Source: an uncultured Bacteroidales bacterium
GTDB taxonomy: Bacteria; Bacteroidota; Bacteroidia; Bacteroidales; ML635J-15
Assembly: GCA_937899245.1 (NCBI GenBank)
Contig: CALDKB010000042.1
Coordinates: 41,721 to 105,720, forward strand
Direction of reading: 5' to 3'
Length of the DNA stretch: 64,000 nt
Part shown: positions 23,660-31,715 of the stretch, piece after piece
How positions within the stretch are numbered: the stretch's first letter is position 1
Layout of the letters: each line of letters opens with the position of its first letter
Notes under the pieces: generated by a model
Told to the model about the DNA's origin: nothing
Databases searched by the model: none
Seen by the model: only the letters and a program-made list of their open reading frames with translations
Program-made: the position numbers and the translations under genes

Positions 23660-24874
23660 ATGATAGGAGCAATTATCGGGGATGCAGCCGGATCTGTATA
23701 CGAATTCAACAACATTAAGACAACCGACTTTCCGTTCTTTTCTCGAGAAAGCAATTACACCGACGATTCTGTAATGACAATGGCCGTAGCTTATTGGCTA
23801 CTTACCGACAATGAGCACACAAACGAAGGTCTTGAGAAATCAATGGTAGGATTTGCAAACAGCTACAAATGCATTCTTGGCGGATATGGTGCAAGATTTT
23901 TACAATGGTTACTTAACGATTACAGCGAACGTAAGCCGTACAATTCGTGGGGAAATGGTTCGGCTATGCGCGTAAGTGCTGTTGGTTGGATGTTCGACAC
24001 ATTGGAAGAAACTGAACGTGTAGCTGAAATTTCGGCAGCAATCACGCACAATCACCCAGAAGGAATCAAGGGTGCACAAGCAACTGCAGCAGCAATTTTC
24101 ATGGCTCGAAACGGGAAGAGCAAACAGGAAATTAAGGATTATATCACAACAAAATATGGCTACAATCTGAATCGCACTTGTGATGAAATACGACCAACTT
24201 ATAAATTCAACGAATCTTGTCAAGGTACTGTACCTGAAGCTATTATAGCATTTTTAGAAAGTGCGGATTACGAAAGTGCAATTCGTCTTGGAGTTTCTCT
24301 CGGTGGTGACAGCGACACACTTGCCTGCATAACAGGTGGCATTGCTGAGGCCTTCTACAAGGAAATACCGGAAGAGATTATAGATGGCATAGTTGAACGC
24401 CTGACTGATGATTTCAAGAAAGTTCTAAAAGTTTTTTACTCACGCATTAATTATACACCAAAATATATGGAAGGTAAATTGGAGGAAAGAAAAATGCCAC
24501 GTTACACACCAAATCACATCGGAGATTTGAAAGACAATGAGATTTTTGTTTTTGGCAGCAACCTAGCCGGTCACCATGGTGGTGGAGCAGCAAGAGCAGC
24601 AATGGACAAGTTCGGTGCAATTTGGGGACAAGGCGTTGGAATGCAAGGTAGATGCTATGCAATTCCTACAATGCAAGGTGGTGTTGAGACAATCAAGCCG
24701 TATGTCGATGAATTTATTGAATATGCACGCCAACATTCCGAATATAAGTTTCTTGTAACACGCATCGGATGTGGTATCGCAGGATTCAAGGATGAAGAAA
24801 TAGCACCATTATTCAAGAATGCCATTGACCTTGAAAATGTATGGTTGCCAAAAAGTTTTATTGAACTGTATTAA
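23660..24874 (+). CDS. ADP-ribosylglycohydrolase fused to a Gly-rich macro-like domain
   Basis: A 404-residue two-domain protein. Residues 1 to about 255 are an ADP-ribosylglycohydrolase (DraG/ARH) domain with MIGAIIGDAAGSVYEF, the metal-binding YTDDSVMTMAVA, ITHNHPEGIKGAQATA and GGDSDTLACITGGIAEAF. It would remove ADP-ribose from protein or nucleic acid. After a linker, residues about 275-404 form a second domain: NEIFVFGSNLAGHHGGGAAR, GVGMQGRCYAIPTM and FLVTRIGCGIAGFKDEEIAP. This resembles the macrodomain-like A1S_2505-type family seen in phage and Bacteroidetes proteins; its ligand is unknown. The gene starts 44 bp after the Nudix regulator, so the two are probably co-transcribed. Confidence 0.87.
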   Translation: MIGAIIGDAAGSVYEFNNIKTTDFPFFSRESNYTDDSVMTMAVAYWLLTDNEHTNEGLEKSMVGFANSYKCILGGYGARFLQWLLNDYSERKPYNSWGNGSAMRVSAVGWMFDTLEETERVAEISAAITHNHPEGIKGAQATAAAIFMARNGKSKQEIKDYITTKYGYNLNRTCDEIRPTYKFNESCQGTVPEAIIAFLESADYESAIRLGVSLGGDSDTLACITGGIAEAFYKEIPEEIIDGIVERLTDDFKKVLKVFYSRINYTPKYMEGKLEERKMPRYTPNHIGDLKDNEIFVFGSNLAGHHGGGAARAAMDKFGAIWGQGVGMQGRCYAIPTMQGGVETIKPYVDEFIEYARQHSEYKFLVTRIGCGIAGFKDEEIAPLFKNAIDLENVWLPKSFIELY

Positions 24875-25041
24875 ACCAGATTACCAGTCGGAAAAAAGAA
24901 AAAAATGAGAAATAGAGATTGCCTTGTGCGTCTCGAAAAGATGAAAATGAAAAAATGAAAAAGCGGCTTTGCGAGATGGAATTTTCTCCCATCTCAGCCA
25001 AAGTTGTAAAGTAAATCGGAAAATTTTTAAATCAATCAGTT

Positions 25042-26190
25042 ATGAATATTCAGGATATTTTTGGAAAAAAAGAAAAGGAAGAAGTTAAGAATCAATCTTC
25101 AGAGAACAATGAAAGTGTAAATAAGGATAAAATCTTCAATTTAATCATTCTTGACAAAAGTGGATCGATGAGTTCAATTGCTCAAGCAGCAATAACAGGA
25201 TTCAACGAAACAGTAGGAGGAATACGAGTAGCACAGGAGAAATTTGCTGATACTCAAGAACATTTTGTTTCATTGATGGTTTTCTGCGATTGCGAGAAGC
25301 GACTTATCTACGACAATGTGCCAGTCGCAAAAGTAAAGGAACTTACAAGTCGTGATTATCGTCCATGCTGCTGCACTCCTCTATACGATGCAATGGGAAT
25401 TTCATTAACAAAATTGCGTAAAGACATTGAAAACATACCGAATTCAACAGCAATCGTCACAGTAATTACCGATGGTCTGGAAAATGAATCGAAAGAATAT
25501 CGTGGACCACAAGTGAAGGCACTTGTTGAGGATCTTAAGCAATTGGGTTGGACATTTGCATATATGGGTACCAATCATAATGTTGAGAATGTTGCAAATG
25601 AATTGTCGTTTGAAAATGTTCACTCTTTCAGTTATGATGCTCAGGGCATGGGTTCTTCATGGGATTATGAACGCAGGGCCAAGATGAACTATTTCATGAA
25701 AATCGACGAAAACCGCAGAGCCAGACCAGAAAGGACGAAAGAAGAATACGTGCAAGAAATGTGCTTTATGGCAAGAGATTACTACGAGAAGGATGGTGAA
25801 CCGAAAGCAGAACGTATCACTCCGGAACATATTACTAGCCTGCAACCTAATGAAATCTTTGTCTTTGGAAGTGACATTACCGGAAATCATAACGGAGGTG
25901 CAGCTATGTTCGCAGTACAGAATTTTGGGGCGATTGTTGGTCAGAATTTTGGTATGCAGGGACATAGTTTTGCAATACCTACAACGAATGTTAGCGGGAA
26001 GCAGATAGAGAAATGTGTGAATGATTTCATTGATTTTGCTAAACAACATGCCGAAATGAGATTTCTCGTAACTCCAATAGGATGTGGAAATGCCGGAATT
26101 CCTCCATTTCTGATGGCAAGATTCTTTAAAGGAGCAAAAAATGTTGAGAACATTGCCTTGCCTCGCATATTTTGGGACAATATGAAATAA
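25042..26190 (+). CDS. vWA-domain protein with the same C-terminal macro-like domain
   Basis: A 382-residue protein. After a charged, disordered first 30 residues comes a von Willebrand A domain (about 32-215) with an intact MIDAS: DKSGSM near residue 40, then CTPLYDAMG (Thr) and TVITDGLENES (Asp). The sequence resembles TerY-like cytoplasmic vWA proteins. Residues about 258-382 repeat the domain at the end of the upstream gene: NEIFVFGSDITGNHNGGAAM, FGMQGHSFAIPTT, FLVTPIGCGNAG. The Arg and the DEE acidic residues of the upstream copy are changed, so ligand chemistry may differ. There is no signal peptide, so it is cytoplasmic. The 167-bp spacer contains a GAGATGG/CCATCTC hairpin (24973-24997) but no clear promoter. 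Confidence 0.85.
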   Translation: MNIQDIFGKKEKEEVKNQSSENNESVNKDKIFNLIILDKSGSMSSIAQAAITGFNETVGGIRVAQEKFADTQEHFVSLMVFCDCEKRLIYDNVPVAKVKELTSRDYRPCCCTPLYDAMGISLTKLRKDIENIPNSTAIVTVITDGLENESKEYRGPQVKALVEDLKQLGWTFAYMGTNHNVENVANELSFENVHSFSYDAQGMGSSWDYERRAKMNYFMKIDENRRARPERTKEEYVQEMCFMARDYYEKDGEPKAERITPEHITSLQPNEIFVFGSDITGNHNGGAAMFAVQNFGAIVGQNFGMQGHSFAIPTTNVSGKQIEKCVNDFIDFAKQHAEMRFLVTPIGCGNAGIPPFLMARFFKGAKNVENIALPRIFWDNMK

Positions 26191-26256
26191 CACACTGCAT
26201 AATTATCTTAGGCCAAATTTCTTGTGGCTTTTTTATTTTCGTAATGATTAAAGTTA

Positions 26257-26281
26257 TAAGTTTGCGTAATTTCTAAAAGCA
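26257..26281 (+). promoter_or_regulatory. Promoter with operator half-site
   Basis: TAAGTTTG (26257-26264) overlaps TTTGCGTAA (26261-26269), the same -7/half-site junction found in the three operators at 22.6-22.8 kb. The right half is degenerate. The gene at 26288 starts 6 bp later. Confidence 0.45.
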
Positions 26282-26287
26282 AATTTT

Positions 26288-26905
26288 ATGAAAACAAGAA
26301 TTTCTATCATAATCGTAATGGCGTTGGTAATTTTCCCTCAATTTTTATTTAGTCAGGAGAGCGAGATGGAAAATTATCCGCATAATGAAATTTCCGTATC
26401 GGCAGGAACTCCAACTGGATTTGGATCATTTGTCGGTTTGTTCAAGGCAATTGGGGAAGGAATTGCAGCAGGAATTGGCAAGAGTGAATATCATACCAAA
26501 CATACTGGAACATATGGAATAGATTATTATTACCAGATGAATTCGTGGCTTAGAGTTGGTGGCAAGGCTGTTTACGAAGGCTATAACACAACTGTAAACG
26601 ATACGTTGGGTGTTGTTGTCGACAAGTATAATATTTCATTTGTTTCGGTAATGCCAAGTGTACAGTTTTCATACTTGAACAAAAAGCTTGTGAAGTTGTA
26701 TTCTGGTGTAGACCTTGGCGCGTCATTTATATTATGCCCGGATAAGAAAGAAGATGGTACGCCATATACAAGTTGTCAGGCGATATTTGCATTCAATATA
26801 GTTCCGATAGGAATTAGAGTAGGCAATGATAAGGTTTATGGTCTTGTTGAAACCAATTTAGGTTATGATGCATTTATAAAAGCTGGAATTGGAGTCAGGT
26901 TTTAA
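26288..26905 (+). CDS. Putative outer-membrane beta-barrel protein
   Basis: A 205-residue exported protein with signal peptide MKTRISIIIVMALVIFPQFL ending near FSQ. The mature part has alternating amphipathic strands (YGIDYYYQMNSWLRVGGKAV, MPSVQFSYLN, LVETNLGYDAFIKAGIGVRF) and ends in Arg-Phe, the usual C-terminal aromatic of Bacteroidetes beta-barrels. An 8-strand barrel is plausible. A Gly-rich segment at about 32-55 is unusual. Its promoter carries part of the operator seen upstream of the Nudix regulator, so it may share regulation. Confidence 0.75.
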   Translation: MKTRISIIIVMALVIFPQFLFSQESEMENYPHNEISVSAGTPTGFGSFVGLFKAIGEGIAAGIGKSEYHTKHTGTYGIDYYYQMNSWLRVGGKAVYEGYNTTVNDTLGVVVDKYNISFVSVMPSVQFSYLNKKLVKLYSGVDLGASFILCPDKKEDGTPYTSCQAIFAFNIVPIGIRVGNDKVYGLVETNLGYDAFIKAGIGVRF

Positions 26906-26928
26906 TGAATAGACAGATAAAAAATAGG

Positions 26929-26960
26929 CGATTAGAAAAACTAGTCGCCTATTTTATTTA
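26929..26960. terminator. Bidirectional terminator
   Basis: A 13-bp stem, AATAGGCGATTAG with CTAGTCGCCTATT and one wobble (26933-26953), has A-rich and T-rich flanks. It separates the + strand barrel gene from lpxA on the - strand. Confidence 0.85.
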
Positions 26961-26974
26961 TTGTAGAATAAATA

Positions 26975-27760
26975 TTATTCTTTTTCGCCGTTTCCCTTGA
27001 TAATACCGCGGTTTGAATTGCGTATGAAGAGTACAATTTCGTCTCGCTCCTTTGTTGCGGGAAGCTCATTTTCAATATATTCAAGTGCCTGGGAAACATT
27101 TAGTCCCTTGTTGTATAGAACTCTGTAAACATCCTGTATATTGTTAATCATCTCGTTAGTAAATCCGCGACGACGAAGTCCTATTGAATTAACGCCCGAA
27201 TAAGATAATGGATTTCTTGCGGCACGGATATATGGAGGAACATCCTTGCCAATTAATGAATTTCCTGCGAACATTGTGTGGGCGCCAATATGGCAGAACT
27301 GGTGAACTAGAGTGTTTGCGCTTAATATTGCCCAGTCGTCAACAACAACTTCGCCTGCTAAGGTAGCTCCGTTGACAAGAATTACATTATTGCCAACTAT
27401 GCAGTCGTGTGCTATGTGGCAATATGCCATTATCAAGCAGTTTGAGCCAATTATAGTCTTACCTTTTGCTGCTGTGCCCCTGCTGACAGTTACGCATTCG
27501 CGTATCATTGTATTGTCGCCAATTTCGACTGTAGTTTCTTCGCCCTTAAATTTTAGGTCTTGAGGTATGGCAGCTATTACTGCACCTGGAAAAATCTTGC
27601 AGTTTTTGCCTATTTTTGCTCCCTCCATTATACTTGTATGCGGGCCAATCCAAGTTCCCTCACCGATTTCTACATTCTTATCAATGCATGCAAACGGTTC
27701 AATGATTACGTTAGCTGCGATTTTGGCTGATGGATGAACGAATGCAAGTGGTTGATTCAT
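26975..27760 (-). CDS. lpxA: UDP-N-acetylglucosamine acyltransferase
   Basis: A 261-residue left-handed beta-helix acyltransferase with hexapeptide repeats through the first 190 residues (AKIAANVIIEPFACIDKNVE, IGEGTWIGPHTSIMEGAKIG). It contains the catalytic His region CHIAHDCIVGNN and a helical C-terminal domain. It performs the first step of lipid A synthesis, acylating UDP-GlcNAc at O3. The frame extends 35 codons upstream into lpxC, but the ATG at 27760, 2 bp after the lpxC stop, begins the conserved MNQPLAFVHPSAKI. It is co-transcribed with lpxC. Confidence 0.95.
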   Translation of the reverse strand: MNQPLAFVHPSAKIAANVIIEPFACIDKNVEIGEGTWIGPHTSIMEGAKIGKNCKIFPGAVIAAIPQDLKFKGEETTVEIGDNTMIRECVTVSRGTAAKGKTIIGSNCLIMAYCHIAHDCIVGNNVILVNGATLAGEVVVDDWAILSANTLVHQFCHIGAHTMFAGNSLIGKDVPPYIRAARNPLSYSGVNSIGLRRRGFTNEMINNIQDVYRVLYNKGLNVSQALEYIENELPATKERDEIVLFIRNSNRGIIKGNGEKE

Positions 27761-27762
27761 AT

Positions 27763-28668
27763 TTATCTGTTTTGTAAGTAATGTCTTAATTCTTTTGATA
27801 GTTGTGTGTTGGCAAAATGTCCCGGCTTGATTGCCTCGATTTTTGCTGTAAAACGGAATCCGCACAATGCGAGGTCGCCTATTATGTCGAGTAGCTTGTG
27901 ACGAGCCGGCTCATTGTCGAACTGGAGCTTGATGTTGTTTAAGATTCCATCCTTTTGGGCGGACATTGTTTCTTTTCCACATAATGTGGCAATGCGGTCG
28001 TATTCTGCTTGAGGTAGTACTTTGTCGACTACGACAATAGCATTATCAAGGTCACCTCCCTTAATCAGGTTTAGGTTCAGAAGCATTTCTATTTCGCTGA
28101 GGAAAACAAATGTCCTGCATTGCGATATCTCCGTGGTAAATTTCGAAAGGTCGGTGAGTTCTGCGGTTTGTGCATGCATTGCCGTTCCATAGTCTACATG
28201 TACTTTTGCGGAGAAATCTTCCGAAGGAAGCAAACTTATTTTGCTGCCTTTTTCGTTTTCGTATTTTATAGGTTCCGATAATGTCTTGATATCTAGTTCG
28301 GCGTCTTGTTCCTTTAGTCCGGCCTTCAGGTATTCTTGCATATAGAAACGTGCACTTCCGTCAAGAATAGGAACTTCGGGACCATCAATGCAAAATTCAG
28401 CATTGTCGATTCCGAAAGCATAGGTGGCAGCCATAAGGTGTTCGATGGTGCTTATGCTAACGCCATTTTCGACTATTGTAGTTCCCCTTGATGTGTCGAG
28501 AACATTATCAGCAATCGCACGAACACGAGGGCAACCTTCGATATCAGTACGAATAAATGTGTACCCACTGTTTGGCTGTGCAGGTTTTATGGTCAATGTT
28601 GACATTTGTCCAATGTGCAAACCTTTGCCTGTTAAGGTCACAATGTTAGCCAGTGTGTGTTGCTTCAT
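27763..28668 (-). CDS. lpxC: UDP-3-O-acyl-GlcNAc deacetylase, single domain
   Basis: A 301-residue zinc deacetylase, the committed step of lipid A synthesis. It has TLTGKGLHIGQMSTLTIKPA, STIEHLMAA (zinc His), CRTFVFLSEIE, and HKLLDIIGDLALCG (zinc His and Asp). Bacteroidetes LpxC is usually fused to FabZ (about 460 residues), but here it stops after the deacetylase domain and lpxA follows 2 bp later. Its promoter is TAACTTTG at 28694-28701. Confidence 0.95.
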   Translation of the reverse strand: MKQHTLANIVTLTGKGLHIGQMSTLTIKPAQPNSGYTFIRTDIEGCPRVRAIADNVLDTSRGTTIVENGVSISTIEHLMAATYAFGIDNAEFCIDGPEVPILDGSARFYMQEYLKAGLKEQDAELDIKTLSEPIKYENEKGSKISLLPSEDFSAKVHVDYGTAMHAQTAELTDLSKFTTEISQCRTFVFLSEIEMLLNLNLIKGGDLDNAIVVVDKVLPQAEYDRIATLCGKETMSAQKDGILNNIKLQFDNEPARHKLLDIIGDLALCGFRFTAKIEAIKPGHFANTQLSKELRHYLQNR

Positions 28669-28693
28669 TTCAAGTGATGAAAAAATATACGTG

Positions 28694-28701
28694 CAAAGTT
28701 A
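28694..28701 (-). promoter_or_regulatory. lpxC-lpxA promoter -7 box
   Basis: TAACTTTG on the minus strand, 25 bp upstream of the lpxC ATG. Confidence 0.55.
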
Positions 28702-28754
28702 GTATTTATTTGTTAATATTAACAAAACTTTTTAGTGTTGGAAAACGAAGAACA

Positions 28755-29477
28755 TTAATATTCTCTGTTTAAAACTTTTAATGCATTGTATGAGGCCATT
28801 TGCTCTGCATCTTTTTTTGACCATCCTTTGCCGGAGGAAATGAATTTTCCGTCGATGCATATTTCGGTAACAAAATGATATTGTTTTTCATTTGTTTCCA
28901 TGTTCTCGTATGTGTCGATTATGAGATCTGATTTCTTCTTTTGCGAATATTGTAGCAGGCGTGACTTATAGTCGTCATTTTGCTTCATTAGATTGTCGAT
29001 GTCGTAGAAACGCGCAAAAAGTTCCACTACAAATTTTTCGCAGCACTTATATCCCCTGTCGAAATATATTGCGCCAACGAGTGCTTCCAACGAATTTCCG
29101 GTAATGTTTTTCACTTCGTTATTTTTCCTTTCCTTGTATTGCATAAGTTTTTTTAGTCCAAGGTCCGTTGCAATCCTGTTGAGACTTTTGCGACTTACAA
29201 GGGTGGAACGCAGAATAGAAAGTGTGCCTTCGTCTGCCTTAGGGAAGCGTCCGTATAGCATCACGCTTGTAATTGTGCTGATGACGGAGTCGCCAAGGAA
29301 TTCAAGGCGTTCGTTATTGTAGCTTATCTCCTTTTGATTTTTGTTTGCCGAAGAATGGCGAAGCGCCATTTTATAGTATATGAGCTTTTTGGGCTTGAAG
29401 CCCAAAATGTCTGTTAATTTCTGTTCTAGATTCTTGTCTTTGGAATTTTTCTTCTTGAAAAGGAAGGATAGAAACAT
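28755..29477 (-). CDS. rnc: Ribonuclease III
   Basis: A 240-residue double-strand-specific endoribonuclease that processes rRNA and structured mRNA. The catalytic signature NERLEFLGDSVIS is at about residue 55, and the second acidic site is GNSLEALVGAIYFD at about 128. The C-terminal dsRNA-binding domain (about 170-240) ends GKGWSKKDAEQMASYNALK. The N-terminus has a basic extension typical of Bacteroidetes. It overlaps the fabF stop by one base in the acpP-fabF-rnc operon. Confidence 0.95.
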   Translation of the reverse strand: MFLSFLFKKKNSKDKNLEQKLTDILGFKPKKLIYYKMALRHSSANKNQKEISYNNERLEFLGDSVISTITSVMLYGRFPKADEGTLSILRSTLVSRKSLNRIATDLGLKKLMQYKERKNNEVKNITGNSLEALVGAIYFDRGYKCCEKFVVELFARFYDIDNLMKQNDDYKSRLLQYSQKKKSDLIIDTYENMETNEKQYHFVTEICIDGKFISSGKGWSKKDAEQMASYNALKVLNREY

Positions 29478-30727
29478 TATTTTCCTATTTTTTTGAAGAT
29501 AATTGAAGTGTTGTGGCCGCTGAAGCCGAATGCATTTGTCATAGCATAATCAACGTTGCGGACCTGAGCCTTGTGAAGTGTCAGGTTGAGTCTTCTATCT
29601 ATCTTTTCGTCGAATTCCTTGTGGTTTATAGTTGGAGGAACAACACCGTCATTGATGGCCATAATGCAGAACATCGATTCGATAGCACCTGCAGCACCTA
29701 GAAGGTGGCCTATTTCCGACTTGGTGGAACTGATGTTCAACTTGTATGCGTGTTCTCCAAAGACTTTTTGAATTGCGATAGTTTCTGGGATGTCGCCGAT
29801 AGGAGTAGAGGTGGCGTGTGCATTGATATAGTCGATTTTTTCCGGTCCTATACCTGCATTTTTCAATGCGTTATTCATTACGATAATGCCACCAAGTCCG
29901 TCGGGGTGTGGGGCTGTAATATGATATGCATCGGCCGAAAGACCTACGCCGGCAACTTCTGCATATATCTTTGCGCCGCGTTTTACTGCGTGTTCGTATT
30001 CCTCAAGTATTAGCGAACATCCGCCTTCACCCATTACGAATCCGTCGCGGGTTGCACAGAATGGACGTGATGCGGATTCATATTCGTCGTTGTTCTTGGA
30101 TATAGCCATCATTGACTGGAAACCTTCCATTCCGACTTCGTTTACCGAAGCTTCGGAACCGCCGGTAACAATAATGTCGGCCATGCCAAGGCGAATTAGG
30201 TTTGTTGCGTCGATAATTGCGTTTGCCGATGAGGCACATGCGGATACCGTATTGTAGTTTGGCCCCATCAGACCATATTTTATTGAAATAGTTCCGGCGG
30301 CTATGTCGGCAATTATTTTGGGAATAAAGAATGGACTGAAACGGGAAACCGAACTTCCTGCATAATCTAATATTTCACCAAATAGGGTGCTCGATCCTCC
30401 AATTCCGGATGCCCATACTACACCGGCACGAGTTCTGTCAATAGCATTGAAGTCTATTTGAGAATTCTTTATTGCTTCTTCGGTGGCGATTAGTGCAAAC
30501 TGGTTGAACCTGTCGAGCTTACGAAGTTCCTTGCGGTCGAAATAATCAGCAGGATTGAAATTTTTTACTGTGCAAGCAAATTTAGTCTTTGCGTTCGAGG
30601 TGTCGTAACAATCAATAAGGGCAGAGCCACTGACTCCGTCCTTAACATTTTTCCAAGTTTCGATGTACGTGTGACCTACGGGTGATATGGCACCCATGCC
30701 GGTTACGACAACCCTCTTAAGTTCCAT
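29477..30727 (-). CDS. fabF: Beta-ketoacyl-ACP synthase II
   Basis: A 416-residue condensing enzyme that elongates acyl-ACP in fatty acid synthesis. The active-site Cys lies in NTVSACASSANAIIDA at about 163. The two His residues are in INAHATSTPIGD and SEIGHLLGAAGAIESM, with the C-terminal NAFGFSGHNTSIIF. It starts MELKRVVVTGMGAISPVG. It lies 6 bp downstream of acpP and overlaps rnc. Confidence 0.96.
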   Translation of the reverse strand: MELKRVVVTGMGAISPVGHTYIETWKNVKDGVSGSALIDCYDTSNAKTKFACTVKNFNPADYFDRKELRKLDRFNQFALIATEEAIKNSQIDFNAIDRTRAGVVWASGIGGSSTLFGEILDYAGSSVSRFSPFFIPKIIADIAAGTISIKYGLMGPNYNTVSACASSANAIIDATNLIRLGMADIIVTGGSEASVNEVGMEGFQSMMAISKNNDEYESASRPFCATRDGFVMGEGGCSLILEEYEHAVKRGAKIYAEVAGVGLSADAYHITAPHPDGLGGIIVMNNALKNAGIGPEKIDYINAHATSTPIGDIPETIAIQKVFGEHAYKLNISSTKSEIGHLLGAAGAIESMFCIMAINDGVVPPTINHKEFDEKIDRRLNLTLHKAQVRNVDYAMTNAFGFSGHNTSIIFKKIGK

Positions 30728-30733
30728 ATAAAC

Positions 30734-30973
30734 TTATTTCTTGATGTGCTCTTCTATGTATTGAATAGCAGCACCTACTGTTGTAAGTGTTTCTGCATCT
30801 GTATCTGGAATTTCAACACCGAATTCTTTTTCGAATTCCATTGTCAATTCTACAGTATCCAATGAATCAGCCCCCAAATCCTGAATGAAACTTGCTTCTG
30901 GTGTTACTTCTGCTTCGTCAACGCCTAATTTCTCAACGATAATACTTTTTACTCTAGATGCAATGTCTGACAT
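30734..30973 (-). CDS. acpP: Acyl carrier protein
   Basis: A 79-residue acidic ACP. The phosphopantetheine attachment Ser is in LGADSLDTVELTMEFE at about residue 37. It is the first gene of acpP-fabF-rnc, with a -33/-7 promoter at 31020-31051 divergent from purN. Confidence 0.97.
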   Translation of the reverse strand: MSDIASRVKSIIVEKLGVDEAEVTPEASFIQDLGADSLDTVELTMEFEKEFGVEIPDTDAETLTTVGAAIQYIEEHIKK

Positions 30974-31019
30974 AAAAATAAATTTTTAGTTAATAAAAAA
31001 CATTTACAAAAAATCGGTG

Positions 31020-31051
31020 CAAAGTAACTAAAAACATTTTTGATAGTCAAA
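31020..31051 (-). promoter_or_regulatory. acpP operon promoter
   Basis: On the minus strand TTTG (31048-31051) and TTACTTTG (31020-31027) are spaced by 20 bp. The -7 differs from consensus at one position. The divergent purN promoter (TTTG at 31066-31069, TAAACTTTG at 31089-31097) lies back to back with it. Confidence 0.5.
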
Positions 31052-31127
31052 TCTTTTATTCATTTTTTGACTATGCCATTTTTTTTGATAAACTTTGCAC
31101 ACATATTTAACGAGTAAACTTTATACA

Positions 31128-31706
31128 ATGGCAAAGATTATAAGAATTGCTTTATTCGCCTCAGGTTCAGGTACTAACGTAGAGAATATCACAAAGTATT
31201 TCAGCGGAAGTGAAACGGTGAAACCCGTATGTGTGTTGTGCAATAAGCCTGATGCTTTTGTCCTTGAACGTGCAAGGAAACTAGGTCTCGACAGCATAAT
31301 ATTTAATAGGACTGAATTTATGGACGGTGCAAAAATCATGGAATACCTAAGAAAAATGGATGTCGACATGATTGTCCTGGCTGGTTTCCTGTGGCTTGTT
31401 CCCGAATATCTTATTGATGCTTTTCCAAATCGCATTGTCAATATTCATCCGGCATTGCTTCCTAAGTTTGGCGGAAAGGGAATGTATGGCATGAACGTGC
31501 ATCAGGCAGTATGGGAAAACAGGGAAAAGGAAACAGGTATTACAATTCACCTAATCGATAGAAATTACGACAGGGGAAATACCGTATATCAGGCTAAAGT
31601 TGCAATAGCGCCCGAAGATTCGCCCGAAGATATTGCCAATAAGGTTCATGCACTCGAATACAAGCATTATCCAAGAGTTATCGGAGAAATAGCAGCAAAA
31701 ATCTAA
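31128..31706 (+). CDS. purN: Phosphoribosylglycinamide formyltransferase
   Basis: A 192-residue enzyme of purine synthesis that formylates GAR using 10-formyl-THF. It has IALFASGSGTNVENI (phosphate loop), VCVLCNKPDAFVLERA, the catalytic RIVNIHPALLPKFGGKGMYG and GITIHLIDRNYDRGNTVYQA. The start at 31128 (MAKIIRIALF) follows the -7 box. It heads a + strand run of six genes to 35981 with short spacers. Confidence 0.94.
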   Translation: MAKIIRIALFASGSGTNVENITKYFSGSETVKPVCVLCNKPDAFVLERARKLGLDSIIFNRTEFMDGAKIMEYLRKMDVDMIVLAGFLWLVPEYLIDAFPNRIVNIHPALLPKFGGKGMYGMNVHQAVWENREKETGITIHLIDRNYDRGNTVYQAKVAIAPEDSPEDIANKVHALEYKHYPRVIGEIAAKI

Positions 31707-31715
31707 TGAATTGTT

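Noticed and set aside
24893..25041. Short gene or promoter between the ARH and vWA genes
   Set aside because: Only a 17-codon frame and a hairpin without T-run are present; no -7 box is seen.
27761..27865. Longer lpxA start inside lpxC
   Set aside because: The extra residues are antisense-like frame overlap with lpxC; conserved LpxA begins at 27760.
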